Assembly: GCA_040222875.1 (NCBI GenBank)
Contig: JAVKCG010000004.1
Coordinates: forward strand, 1-64,000
DNA from: JAJCYL01 sp040222875
GTDB lineage: Bacteria; Bacteroidota; Bacteroidia; Cytophagales; Cyclobacteriaceae
Reading direction: 5' to 3'
DNA length: 64,000 bases
The position numbers and the translations under genes were made by a program. Under the pieces are notes generated by a model, which was not told the origin of the DNA, did not search any database, and saw nothing but the letters and a program-made list of their open reading frames with translations. This document shows positions 53,109-61,829 of the stretch, piece after piece; the stretch's first letter is position 1, and the number at the start of each line of letters is the position of its first letter.

Positions 53109-54083
53109 CTAAAACCCAACCAGTACTGATTTCTCTTCATCCCACAGCTTAAGTTTTAAACAACGAACTATGTCATGTGGGCTGAGTGAACTATCTCCTT
53201 GTTTCTGGCATTCGACAATATTTTCCATCACTTCTGGCAAGCGGTAAAATGGAATTTTTGAATTGATATGGTGAATATGATGGTAACCAATATTGGCTGT
53301 GAACCATCTCCACACCTTGTTCATTTTAACGTAACTTGATGAATACATAGCTGCATAGAAATAATCCCAATTTTCATCAAGCTTGAACTTAGCACCGGGA
53401 AAATTATGCTGAACATAGAAAATATATCCACCCATGGCCCCGACAATTGAGTATGGTAAGGTTTGTAGTAAAACGAGATAAAACAAGTTGCCAAAGGTCA
53501 ATACGCAGAAACCTATCAAAATATGTATCAAGAAAGCCAATCCGCAATCCCAGTAGCGGCGTGGGTTTTCAAGAAACGGGTATAGACAAAAAGAGATTAA
53601 AAATACGATTGGATAAGCCAGAATGATGACCATCGGATGGCGCATAAGCCTGTATTTAAACCTTTGGCCCCTTGAGGCTGACTCATATTCAGATTTTGTC
53701 ATAAGCGGGAAACTGCCAAGGACTATTGTTGAGAATTTTGAATTGTTGTCATGATGATGATTATGAGATTCATCCCAAATGGATTTAGGGGCTAATAATA
53801 GCCATCCTATAACAGTCATCAGCATTTCAGCTATGGTTGAGTTTCTCAGTATCGCTTGATGCCTGAAATCATGGTAGATAACAAAAAGCCGGCTCAACAA
53901 AAGCCCAGACAATACTGAGAATAAAATTCCTAGTAGCAAGGTTGAAGTTAAATAAGCCAGCAACAAAGAAGATACAACCAACAGCATGGTGGACAAGAAA
54001 TAAATCCAACTCAGCCCTGGTGTTTCCTTTGCAAAAGCATTGATTTTAAAAATAATGTCCCGATCAATTACCGGAGTGCTCAT
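53109..54083 (-). CDS. Fatty acid desaturase-like membrane protein (second of pair)
   Basis: The protein has 324 residues with several membrane helices. The His clusters HDFRH, HNHHH and HHIHH are the diiron ligands of membrane fatty acid desaturases or hydroxylases. The start overlaps the stop of the upstream desaturase in the ATGA arrangement, so the two genes are translated together. The substrate may be a fatty acyl chain or a lipid head group. No cytochrome b5 or ferredoxin reductase gene is adjacent. Confidence 0.85.
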   Translation of the reverse strand: MSTPVIDRDIIFKINAFAKETPGLSWIYFLSTMLLVVSSLLLAYLTSTLLLGILFSVLSGLLLSRLFVIYHDFRHQAILRNSTIAEMLMTVIGWLLLAPKSIWDESHNHHHDNNSKFSTIVLGSFPLMTKSEYESASRGQRFKYRLMRHPMVIILAYPIVFLISFCLYPFLENPRRYWDCGLAFLIHILIGFCVLTFGNLFYLVLLQTLPYSIVGAMGGYIFYVQHNFPGAKFKLDENWDYFYAAMYSSSYVKMNKVWRWFTANIGYHHIHHINSKIPFYRLPEVMENIVECQKQGDSSLSPHDIVRCLKLKLWDEEKSVLVGF

Positions 54084-55189
54084 CCTACCTGCGGTAGTTG
54101 ATTTGCTGTGCCCAATTCCTTTAGCATTCTGATATGACTCTTGAGAGCTGATAAAACTGTGGCCTGGCTATGGTATGGCAACCGAAACTCCGCTGCGGTT
54201 TTCTTGACAATCTCAGCTATGTTATCATAGTGAACATGGCTGATATGAGGGAACAGATGATGTTCGATTTGGTGATTAAGACCACCTGTATACCACGAAA
54301 CCCACCTGCTCTTTGGAGCAAAATTACTTGTGGTTTTTAATTGATGAATGGCCCATGAATCATTCAGGTTTCCACCAGCATTGATTTCAGGGTAATCAGT
54401 AGTTTCAACAGAATGAGCTAATTGAAAAACAATGCTCAGAATTAACCCTGCCACTGCATGGAAAATCAAGAATCCAACTATTACATGAAGCCATGAGTAA
54501 GCGGTCAGAAAAATCGGCAATATGAGGAAGGCCGATAAGTACGCAACTTTGGTTGAGATCAACTTAATAATTTCAATCGTAGGTTTCTTACCCTGCTTCC
54601 GGGTAATGCCGTTGTTATTGTACCTGAACAACTGCTTGAAATCCTTCACTAAAAATGAAAGCGTCATTAATCCATAAAGCGGCAGCGTATACATATGCTG
54701 AAATTTTTGAATGCCCTGCGGTTTTGATTGTGGTGACAGCCGAACGATCATTCCTTTGGTGCTTACATCTTCATCTATCTTATAAACATTTGGGTACGTG
54801 TGGTGCAATACGTTGTGTTGGATTTTCCAATTGATCACATTACCCCCAAGTATATAAATGGACGCACCAAATAAGTTGTTCAACCACTGCCGTTTGGATA
54901 GTGAGCCATGAAGCGCATCATGCATTACGGCCATCCCAACCCCTGCTTTGCCTATGCCCATAATAATCAACAATACTGTGGCCAGTAAAATGTTTGGTTG
55001 TAATGAAAGGATTATAAAATAAGGCGATAGAAACAATATCAGCATTAAAAGCGATTTCACAATAAGCCTTGTACCACCCGATTTTCCAAGCTGATAATCA
55101 CTAAAGTATTTATTCACCCTGGCTTGTAATATGTTAAAAAAACCAGATGAATCTTGCGGAAATCGAGGTTGTGGTATTGAATTAGTCAT
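54080..55189 (-). CDS. Fatty acid desaturase, acyl-CoA/linoleoyl type
   Basis: The protein has 369 residues with His boxes HDALH, HNVLHH and QIEHHLFP; the third box with Gln-Ile-Glu marks the front-end (delta-6-like) desaturase group, although no cytochrome b5 domain is fused here. It has several membrane helices around a diiron site. The enzyme would introduce double bases into membrane lipids and is coupled to the next desaturase gene. Two coupled desaturases suggest stepwise modification of one chain, which is inference. Confidence 0.88.
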   Translation of the reverse strand: MTNSIPQPRFPQDSSGFFNILQARVNKYFSDYQLGKSGGTRLIVKSLLMLILFLSPYFIILSLQPNILLATVLLIIMGIGKAGVGMAVMHDALHGSLSKRQWLNNLFGASIYILGGNVINWKIQHNVLHHTYPNVYKIDEDVSTKGMIVRLSPQSKPQGIQKFQHMYTLPLYGLMTLSFLVKDFKQLFRYNNNGITRKQGKKPTIEIIKLISTKVAYLSAFLILPIFLTAYSWLHVIVGFLIFHAVAGLILSIVFQLAHSVETTDYPEINAGGNLNDSWAIHQLKTTSNFAPKSRWVSWYTGGLNHQIEHHLFPHISHVHYDNIAEIVKKTAAEFRLPYHSQATVLSALKSHIRMLKELGTANQLPQVG

Positions 55190-55408
55190 TCTTGGTTCTA
55201 AACAAACTGCTAACGTAATAATTAGATAAATAAATCCATTTTAGGTTACAAAAATTAAAATTTTAGCATTCATTTTTTGTGATAATAATGACGGATGGTT
55301 TAAGCGGATGACGAAAACTTGCTGCGATCTAGTTGAATTGACATTAATCAGATTACGCATTAGAAAAAATGATTTCATTGAGAACTTGATTCTTGGTAGA
55401 ATTGAAAC

Positions 55409-56716
55409 ATGAGAGAGAAAATAGTCATTACTGGCGCCGGATTGGTGGGTTCTTTGCTAAGTATCTTCCTCGCAAAGCGAGGCCATCAAGTTCATATTTA
55501 TGAAAAACGGAGAGATTTAAGAACTGGTCAGGTCGGTGGTGGAAGATCAATTAACCTGGCGCTGAGTGATCGAGGACTGAAGGCATTGGATCTTGTTGGT
55601 TTAAAGCAAAAGGCGTTGGATCAGGTGATTCCGATGAAAGGCAGGATGATACACGACATGGATGGCAATCTGGATTTGCAGCCCTACGGAAATAAGGGTC
55701 AGGTCATTAATTCGATTTCAAGGGAGAAACTGAACATTCTCTTAATGAATGAAGCTGAAATGAATGGCGTTCTATTGCACTTCAACTATAAATGCGAGGA
55801 AGCCGTCCTTCATGAGAGAAAACTGGTTTTGGTTTCCCCAAATGGTGAAAAAGAAAAAATTAAAGCTGATGTTTTTATTGGTGCCGATGGTGCATTTTCC
55901 GCTTTGCGTGGATCGCTTCAAAAAACTGATCGCTTTAATTATTCCCAGGATTATCTGGAACATGGTTATAAGGAATTATCAATTCCACCCGTTAATGGTG
56001 ACTTTGCGATGGATCCGAATGCTCTGCATATCTGGCCAAGGAAAAGCTTTATGCTAATTGCCCTTCCTAATCTTGATAAAACATTTACCTGTACGCTCTT
56101 CTTTCCTTTTGAAGGTTCGCCTTCATTCTCTGAATTAGACAATGACAAAAAAATCAGGGCATTTTTTGGAGAGACTTTCCCTGATGCAGTTCCTCTTATG
56201 CCTGATTTACTAAAGCAATACAACGAAAATCCGACCTCTTCACTGGTAACTGTTCGATGTTATCCGTGGGTGAATGATCGCTTTCTTTTGATCGGGGACG
56301 CCTCTCATGCCATCGTTCCGTTTTATGGTCAGGGTATGAACGCCGGCTTTGAAGATTGTACAGTTTTAAGCGAAATTATTGATACCAATGAAGGCGATTG
56401 GGATAAAATATTGAGCGAATTTCAGGAGGTTAGAAAGAAAGATGCTGATGCTATCGCCAGCCTGGCCTTGCGCAATTTTATTGAGATGCGGGATAAGGTG
56501 GCGGATGAAAATTTCTTAAGTAGAAAAAAGATTGAAAAGGAATTACATGCCAAATATGGTGACCGATGGCTCCCGCTCTATTCTATGGTGACTTTTAGTG
56601 ATATGCCATATTCTGAGGCGCTAAGAAGGGCATATATTCAGGATGAAATAATGGCAGAAATGAAGGGGGCGAGTTTGAATGAGTTGATGGAAAGTTATGA
56701 GGGGATGGTTTCATAA
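55409..56716 (+). CDS. kmo: Kynurenine 3-monooxygenase
   Basis: This FAD-dependent enzyme hydroxylates L-kynurenine in the tryptophan route to NAD. The protein has 435 residues. The FAD-binding GAGLVGS is at residues 9-15. VGGGRSINLALSDRGLKAL is a close match to KMO proteins. The second flavin motif is FLLIGDASHAIVPFYGQGMN, and the C-terminal part DRWLPLYSMVTFSDMPYSEA is typical of the family. No other kynurenine pathway gene is in the window. Its 28-base gap to the DUF2971 gene permits co-transcription. Confidence 0.93.
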   Translation: MREKIVITGAGLVGSLLSIFLAKRGHQVHIYEKRRDLRTGQVGGGRSINLALSDRGLKALDLVGLKQKALDQVIPMKGRMIHDMDGNLDLQPYGNKGQVINSISREKLNILLMNEAEMNGVLLHFNYKCEEAVLHERKLVLVSPNGEKEKIKADVFIGADGAFSALRGSLQKTDRFNYSQDYLEHGYKELSIPPVNGDFAMDPNALHIWPRKSFMLIALPNLDKTFTCTLFFPFEGSPSFSELDNDKKIRAFFGETFPDAVPLMPDLLKQYNENPTSSLVTVRCYPWVNDRFLLIGDASHAIVPFYGQGMNAGFEDCTVLSEIIDTNEGDWDKILSEFQEVRKKDADAIASLALRNFIEMRDKVADENFLSRKKIEKELHAKYGDRWLPLYSMVTFSDMPYSEALRRAYIQDEIMAEMKGASLNELMESYEGMVS

Positions 56717-56744
56717 TTTATTTAAGAATAGTTGACATTAACCT

Positions 56745-57596
56745 ATGAAGTCCGAAATTCAATTTTTCAATACTGAGCATCTACAAAAATCGGATTGTTT
56801 ATGGAAGTTTTTGACAATAGAAAAGTTCTTTTCCCTTGTACTCAATAGTAAATTTCATTTCACAAGACTTGATAGTTTCAATGATCCACTCGAAGGTGTT
56901 TCCAGTGAACTATTACTTCTCAATCATACTAAAGAAGCGTTGCTTAAAACACCACTTTTCAGTGAACTCAGTAAGTATCATTCGATAGACGTCTATCCAA
57001 CTCAAACTGATAGTCTGCAAGAACAATTGCACAAAACTCAGAAATTTCAATTTGCAAATTGCTGGTATGTAAGTCCTAAAGATGTCGAAAGTATCGCTAT
57101 GTGGAATCTTTATTCTGCCATGAACAGCGTCGCCATGAATATTTCGTTTGAGAATTTCAGGCATAGGATAGAACGAGGGGAGCTATCCTCAAGAATTACA
57201 GTGAAAAGCTTCACTTTGGGATTAGTGAAATATGTAAACTACTCTGACCCCAAAGAAATAACTGAACTTCAAAAGACTCTTTGGCAAATTGCATTTACCA
57301 AGGACAGAAGTTATGAATATGAAAAGGAGTTCAGAGTCATAGCTGAAATTCCTGAGTACCCTGAAATTCCATTCAAACCAAAAGAGGGCATATCGCTGGA
57401 ATACCAAAAAAAGTTCCATCAGAAAAACTCCCAGATATATTCTTTAGAAGTAAATCCAAAAAACTTTTTAGAGTATGAATTTGAAATCGTATTTCATCCG
57501 AAAATGCCCAATTGGGTACAAAAAGATCTTGCGCTGATTTTAGAAAGATTTGAAATACCATTTGTTACAAGAAAGTCAAATCTTGAGATAAAATGA
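56745..57596 (+). CDS. DUF2971 domain protein
   Basis: The protein has 283 residues without a signal peptide. KFHFTRLDSFNDPLEGV near residue 36, CWYVSPKDVESIAMWNLYS near 107 and SYEYEKEFRVIAE near 190 match the DUF2971 signature (FTRxxxFNDPxEG, CWSxxxxESxxMWxxYs, ExEFR). The family is widespread on accessory and sometimes defence-associated islands and has no proved function. The gene appears AT-rich by eye compared with kmo. It is convergent with the DUF2064 gene. Confidence 0.82.
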   Translation: MKSEIQFFNTEHLQKSDCLWKFLTIEKFFSLVLNSKFHFTRLDSFNDPLEGVSSELLLLNHTKEALLKTPLFSELSKYHSIDVYPTQTDSLQEQLHKTQKFQFANCWYVSPKDVESIAMWNLYSAMNSVAMNISFENFRHRIERGELSSRITVKSFTLGLVKYVNYSDPKEITELQKTLWQIAFTKDRSYEYEKEFRVIAEIPEYPEIPFKPKEGISLEYQKKFHQKNSQIYSLEVNPKNFLEYEFEIVFHPKMPNWVQKDLALILERFEIPFVTRKSNLEIK

Positions 57597-57647
57597 GGCT
57601 GTAAAATCAGTGCATAAATAATCCTAAAATCATTTCAATCTTCAAGG

Positions 57648-58220
57648 TTAAATGTCCCCGACCCGATCCACGTCATTCAACTCCGCCAACTTCCAAAATC
57701 TTTTACCCAGCCTTTCAATATCCGTTAGAGTCTCCTTCAAAACCTTATCAGTACTCCACTCCTTATTCTCGAAAAGTGACTTGTGAAGTGATTTCATCCC
57801 CAGCATATAATAACCACCATCTTTAGCAGGGCCAATTACAAAATCATGGGTTTTAAGTTTAGAGAAGGCCATCTCAATAATCTCTGAATTTATCTCAAAA
57901 CAGTCGCTACCAATGATGCAAATGTGATCGAAACCATCTGCAAACCCCTGTTGAAAAGCATTATGCATCCTTTCACCCAGGTCAGCTCCAGATTGCTGAA
58001 ATTTCTCAAACTTATCGTTTGCCCATAGATCATTTTCATCAATAACATCTGAATAATAAACCCTCTTGGTAACACTTAAGCTATCGGTCACATCGTGTGT
58101 ATGTTGGAGCAATTTTTTGTAAACCTCAAGGGCTTTTTCATTGCCAATGTCTTTGGCAAGCCTGGTTTTCACTTTTCCCAATACCGGGTTTTTTACAAAT
58201 ATGATGAGAAGCTCACGCAT
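57648..58220 (-). CDS. TIGR04282/DUF2064-type GT-A nucleotidyl/glycosyltransferase
   Basis: The protein has 190 residues. LLIIFVKNPVLGKVKTRLAK is the family's opening, GSDCFEI near residue 104 holds the metal-binding Asp of the GT-A fold, and GPAKDGGYYMLGM is its C-terminal hallmark. It belongs to the DUF2064 family related to CofC-type nucleotidyltransferases; members lie in glycan or lipid clusters. It overlaps the next gene by 8 bases and is the last of four coupled genes. Confidence 0.88.
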   Translation of the reverse strand: MRELLIIFVKNPVLGKVKTRLAKDIGNEKALEVYKKLLQHTHDVTDSLSVTKRVYYSDVIDENDLWANDKFEKFQQSGADLGERMHNAFQQGFADGFDHICIIGSDCFEINSEIIEMAFSKLKTHDFVIGPAKDGGYYMLGMKSLHKSLFENKEWSTDKVLKETLTDIERLGKRFWKLAELNDVDRVGDI

Positions 58221-59562
58221 TCAATTTGGATTTGATCAACCTCATGAAGCCAAGCTCTCTGAGGAGTTCATAAATAAAGAAAACCAGTACAAAACCATAC
58301 TCGATAAACAATACCCAGGTGGGCATATCAAAGCCATCTTCAGAATATCCGATGTAGGTCAGAAAAATCATAAAACTCCAGAGAATAGGGCTCCGGTAAT
58401 TAGTGAAAATCGAGAGCCCAACCAATGTGATAATGTACCACGGGTGCACTGTGGTTGATAACAGAAAATAAACTCCCAATGCAAATAAGAATTGAGTTGG
58501 TAGGTTAGGTTTTTTGCCGAGAGGCCAAAATGCCAATATCATTATCGCCCAAAAAGTCCACTCCATCAGGTCTTTGCCAATATGCGCAATGCGGTTATAG
58601 CCGTATTCCTGGAAACCCTGCTCCCGCAATATCAGGTAAACGCTGCCATTGAATTCAAACTTTTGAAAGTACAAGCCCAGGCTGTTTTGCATTCCACTGA
58701 TCAATTCTGGTGAAACAAGTGGAAAAAAAATCAATGCCAGAGCAAACGCACAAACACCATAGTAGATGACCATCTTTTTAAGGTTTAATGGTCGTGGAAG
58801 AAAAGGTAAGAAAATAAGTGGTATCAGCTTCACCCCAATAGCCAAAGCAAGTGCAAATGAGGATAGCACCTGTTTATTACGCTCTAAAAACCATAAAGTC
58901 AGTAGGATAAAAAAGACCATCATCCCCTCGAAATGGAGATTACCAACAGTCTCCAATACCACCAGAGGATTTAGAAGATAAAGCAGGGCAAGCTTTGGGT
59001 TGAGATCGTACCTGATCAACAACTTCGGTATGAGCCAGATGTTTCCGAGGGCGGCAATCAAAATAAACAACCTGATAACAAAAAGTGAGACTACCATACT
59101 CTCACCCCCAACCAGTGCGGCAATCCAAAAAACGAATTGATTAACCGGCGGGTAGACAGTGAAGTATTCCGGTGAATTCAACAGATTAAAAAGCGATTGA
59201 TCCATCCCGGCTACAGCATTTTCGGCCTGCAGATAAAAGGATGGTATCTCAGCAAACGGGTCAAGGCCTGCGGCTAACAGCCTGCCGTCCCAGATAAACC
59301 TGTAGAAGTCATCGGACAGATTTGGTGCAACCAGCAAAAATGAGAGCCTGACAAAAACTGCCAGTTGGCACCACTGTTTTAAACTGAGATCATCCCTTGC
59401 AAGCCAACACCATCCGAAGAGCCCAAAAAGTATGCTATAAATGGAAATGAGCTGAACAGATTCATAACGCTCAATACCTGCGGTTATGTAGACATACCCC
59501 GCCGCAAAAAGTAATCCTAGTGCAAATAATTTGAATTTTGAGCCGGGGCTATCTTCGGCCAT
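58213..59562 (-). CDS. GT87-like polyprenol-dependent mannosyltransferase (DUF2029)
   Basis: The protein has 449 residues from ATG 59562, with about ten to twelve membrane segments. The first periplasmic loop carries LVAPNLSDDFYRFIWDGRLL, with the DD pair typical for GT-C enzymes that use polyprenyl-phosphate sugars. HPWYIITLVGL is a further family motif. The likely role is extension of a membrane glycolipid with mannose or similar sugar. A longer frame starting at TTG 59601 was rejected because it extends into the upstream gene. It overlaps the upstream gene by 14 bases. Confidence 0.8.
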   Translation of the reverse strand: MAEDSPGSKFKLFALGLLFAAGYVYITAGIERYESVQLISIYSILFGLFGWCWLARDDLSLKQWCQLAVFVRLSFLLVAPNLSDDFYRFIWDGRLLAAGLDPFAEIPSFYLQAENAVAGMDQSLFNLLNSPEYFTVYPPVNQFVFWIAALVGGESMVVSLFVIRLFILIAALGNIWLIPKLLIRYDLNPKLALLYLLNPLVVLETVGNLHFEGMMVFFILLTLWFLERNKQVLSSFALALAIGVKLIPLIFLPFLPRPLNLKKMVIYYGVCAFALALIFFPLVSPELISGMQNSLGLYFQKFEFNGSVYLILREQGFQEYGYNRIAHIGKDLMEWTFWAIMILAFWPLGKKPNLPTQFLFALGVYFLLSTTVHPWYIITLVGLSIFTNYRSPILWSFMIFLTYIGYSEDGFDMPTWVLFIEYGFVLVFFIYELLRELGFMRLIKSKLNA

Positions 59563-61003
59563 AGGTGATCGGTTTGAATGACAGTAAAGATACTGCCCCA
59601 AAACCTGTCATCAGCATGAAATGAAACAAGATCAAGCCGTAATCATTGAGGTAAATCCCGACGGAAACACCAAAAGCAAAGTAGAGTGCCAAGATTAATT
59701 CAAAGACCACCGATGGGCTCATTTTAAAATTTATGTATCTATTTTCTTTCCACGAATCCCCGGGGGATTTCACATTAAATTTTGGTGTACGGATAAACGG
59801 TGTTTTAATCCCTGATAGCCCCTCAATTACGGCTATGGTATTGTGTAAGGAGAGGCCCATTGAAAACGACAAAAACATCGGGAATTTCAAAAGGTAGTAT
59901 TTCAATGTTTTGGTCGGCTGAATTTTCTTTGACGCAAGCCAATAGAAGTAGGCGATGGCTATAAAGCCAAGCAAAAAAACAGAGCCGAGATCAAACAACA
60001 ACTGAAGCTGGGGGTTTGATTCTTTTATAATAAGCATCGGAATACTCAAAATCCCTGCAATCAACAGCAGAATGAATACTGAGCTATTCAGCAGGTGAAA
60101 GCTTGCATGGATTTTTTGCCTAAAACTGAGGCTAGACCTCAAGACATGAGAAAGATTTTTTCTGGCAGTTTCTGCAGCACCCTTGTTCCAACGGTATTGC
60201 TGGGATTTAATGGCCGGAAGAATAACGGGTAGCTCTGCCGGGGAAATCACATCCTCTAAGTATTTGAATTTCCAGCCCCTAAGCTGCGCCCTGTAACTCA
60301 AATCCAGGTCTTCTGTAAGCGTATCAGCTGACCAACCGCCAGCGTCATCAATGCAAGATTTCCTCCAAACACCGGCAGTACCATTGAAACTGATAAAACT
60401 ACCCGCTGCGTTTCGACCTGATTGCTCCACAGTAAAATGGGCATCCAGGCCAAAAGCCTGCATTTCTGTCAAAATGGAGTAACCCTTGTTCAGGTGCCCC
60501 CAACGGGTTTGCACCATGCCAATTTTTTCATCTTGAAACTGCGGGATAGTTTTCCTTAAGAATTGGGCCCCGGGGGTGAAATCTGCATCAAAAACAGAAA
60601 TAAAATCACCAGAGGCTATCCCATTTCCATAAGCTAATGCACCCGCCTTAAAGCCTTTGCGATCAGGCCTTTGGATATGCGCAATATTCAAACCTTTGGC
60701 CTTATACTCTTGAACTTTGGATTTTACTAAATCTGAGGTTGAATCATTTGAATCATCCAAAACCTGAACCTCTAATTTATCTTTAGGATAGTCAAGTGCC
60801 GCAATCGAGTCTATCAGTCGTTCAACAACATATTTTTCGTTGTAAATCGGTAATTGAACAGTTACGTACGGCCACTTAATAATTGTTGGCTCAACGTTAC
60901 TCACCCTCTTACGATAGTGTAATGCGAGGTTTAGTTGCCCCAGGCTAAAAGCGAGGATTAAGGTCAACGAGAGTATATATAGAACAACGATTACTAAGAT
61001 CAT
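59549..61003 (-). CDS. Processive GT2 glycosyltransferase (cellulose synthase/CslA-like)
   Basis: The protein has 484 residues. N-terminal helix (1-28), then a GT-A domain: DDSND (83-87), DAD in VFDADFTPG, TEDLD and QQYRWNKGAAE, the D,D,D,QxxRW signature of processive beta-glycosyltransferases. Four C-terminal membrane segments follow. Relatives make polysaccharide (cellulose, glucomannan) or glycolipid chains. It overlaps the next gene's start by the ATGA arrangement. The product is unknown, but the set of neighbours suggests a membrane-linked glycan or glycolipid. Confidence 0.9.
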   Translation of the reverse strand: MILVIVVLYILSLTLILAFSLGQLNLALHYRKRVSNVEPTIIKWPYVTVQLPIYNEKYVVERLIDSIAALDYPKDKLEVQVLDDSNDSTSDLVKSKVQEYKAKGLNIAHIQRPDRKGFKAGALAYGNGIASGDFISVFDADFTPGAQFLRKTIPQFQDEKIGMVQTRWGHLNKGYSILTEMQAFGLDAHFTVEQSGRNAAGSFISFNGTAGVWRKSCIDDAGGWSADTLTEDLDLSYRAQLRGWKFKYLEDVISPAELPVILPAIKSQQYRWNKGAAETARKNLSHVLRSSLSFRQKIHASFHLLNSSVFILLLIAGILSIPMLIIKESNPQLQLLFDLGSVFLLGFIAIAYFYWLASKKIQPTKTLKYYLLKFPMFLSFSMGLSLHNTIAVIEGLSGIKTPFIRTPKFNVKSPGDSWKENRYINFKMSPSVVFELILALYFAFGVSVGIYLNDYGLILFHFMLMTGFGAVSLLSFKPITYGRR

Positions 61004-61689
61004 AAATACTTTATAATAGTCCAGATTATCTTATATCCGGCGCTTAGGGTTCCCTTAATTGTACCTGAAATTTTGGAAAACCCTATCCTTTTTCGATAAT
61101 TAACAGGTACCTCCAAGTATCTCAATCCTTTTTTTACAGCCTTAATTTGCATTTCAACAGTCCATCCAAAATCTTCATCCCTCATTTTTAAGGCTATTAA
61201 ACTAGATGTCCGGATGGCCCGAAATGGCCCTAAGTCGGTAAATTTCGCACCGTAAAACCACCTTAACAAAGTTGTGGCAAGCCAGTTCCCAAAAACCTGC
61301 GGAAAAGTCATTGAACCGTCTTCCTTGTTACCTTTTGCCCTTGAGCCAATCACAAAATCAACTTCATTGTTAATAATAGGTTTAACCAACTTTGGGAGTT
61401 GATCAGGATAGTCGGAGCGATCGCCATCAATAAATACAATGATGTCTGGTCTGGGATCATTTTTTAGAGCATACTCAATTCCTGTGAGGCAGGCTTTCCC
61501 ATAACCATGCTGGGACTCTGTAATTGCAGTGGCGCCAGCATCCTCTGCTATTTTGAAAGTTTCATCAGTGGAACCGTTATCCACTACAATTATTTCATCA
61601 ACAAAATCTTTGGGGATTTCATCAATAACGAGGCCCACCGCATTTTCCTCATTTTGGGCAGGAATAATTACTTTGATTACTTGTTTCAA
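61000..61689 (-). CDS. GT2 glycosyltransferase, dolichyl-phosphate-mannose synthase-like
   Basis: The protein has 229 residues. VIIPAQNEENAVGLVIDEIP and VVDNGSTDET are the nucleotide-sugar-binding motifs, FIDGDRSDYPDQL the DxD region. A short hydrophobic segment may be at the C-terminus, so it might be membrane-associated. It probably loads a sugar onto a polyprenyl phosphate for the GT-C enzyme downstream. The start is TTG at 61689, just before KQVIKVIIPAQNE; no in-frame ATG is near. It is the first of four coupled leftward genes. Confidence 0.9.
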   Translation of the reverse strand: MKQVIKVIIPAQNEENAVGLVIDEIPKDFVDEIIVVDNGSTDETFKIAEDAGATAITESQHGYGKACLTGIEYALKNDPRPDIIVFIDGDRSDYPDQLPKLVKPIINNEVDFVIGSRAKGNKEDGSMTFPQVFGNWLATTLLRWFYGAKFTDLGPFRAIRTSSLIALKMRDEDFGWTVEMQIKAVKKGLRYLEVPVNYRKRIGFSKISGTIKGTLSAGYKIIWTIIKYL

Positions 61690-61816
61690 CTCAGAATAAA
61701 GATTTCAAAAATAGATCAGCCCCACCGTTTCCCGTACCTTTTGTCACAACATAGTCCGTTAGTCGACTTAATCAACTAAATGGTCTATTGCACATCCATT
61801 AAATGTCATGAGTATT

Positions 61817-61824
61817 TAATTTTG
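61817..61824 (+). promoter_or_regulatory. Candidate -7 box directly ahead of the LytS-type kinase start
   Basis: TAATTTTG matches TAnnTTTG and lies five bases ahead of the ATG at 61830. A TTG at 61788-61790 is 26 bases upstream, long for a -33 box. If real, the mRNA would have almost no leader. Confidence 0.35.
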
Positions 61825-61829
61825 AATCA

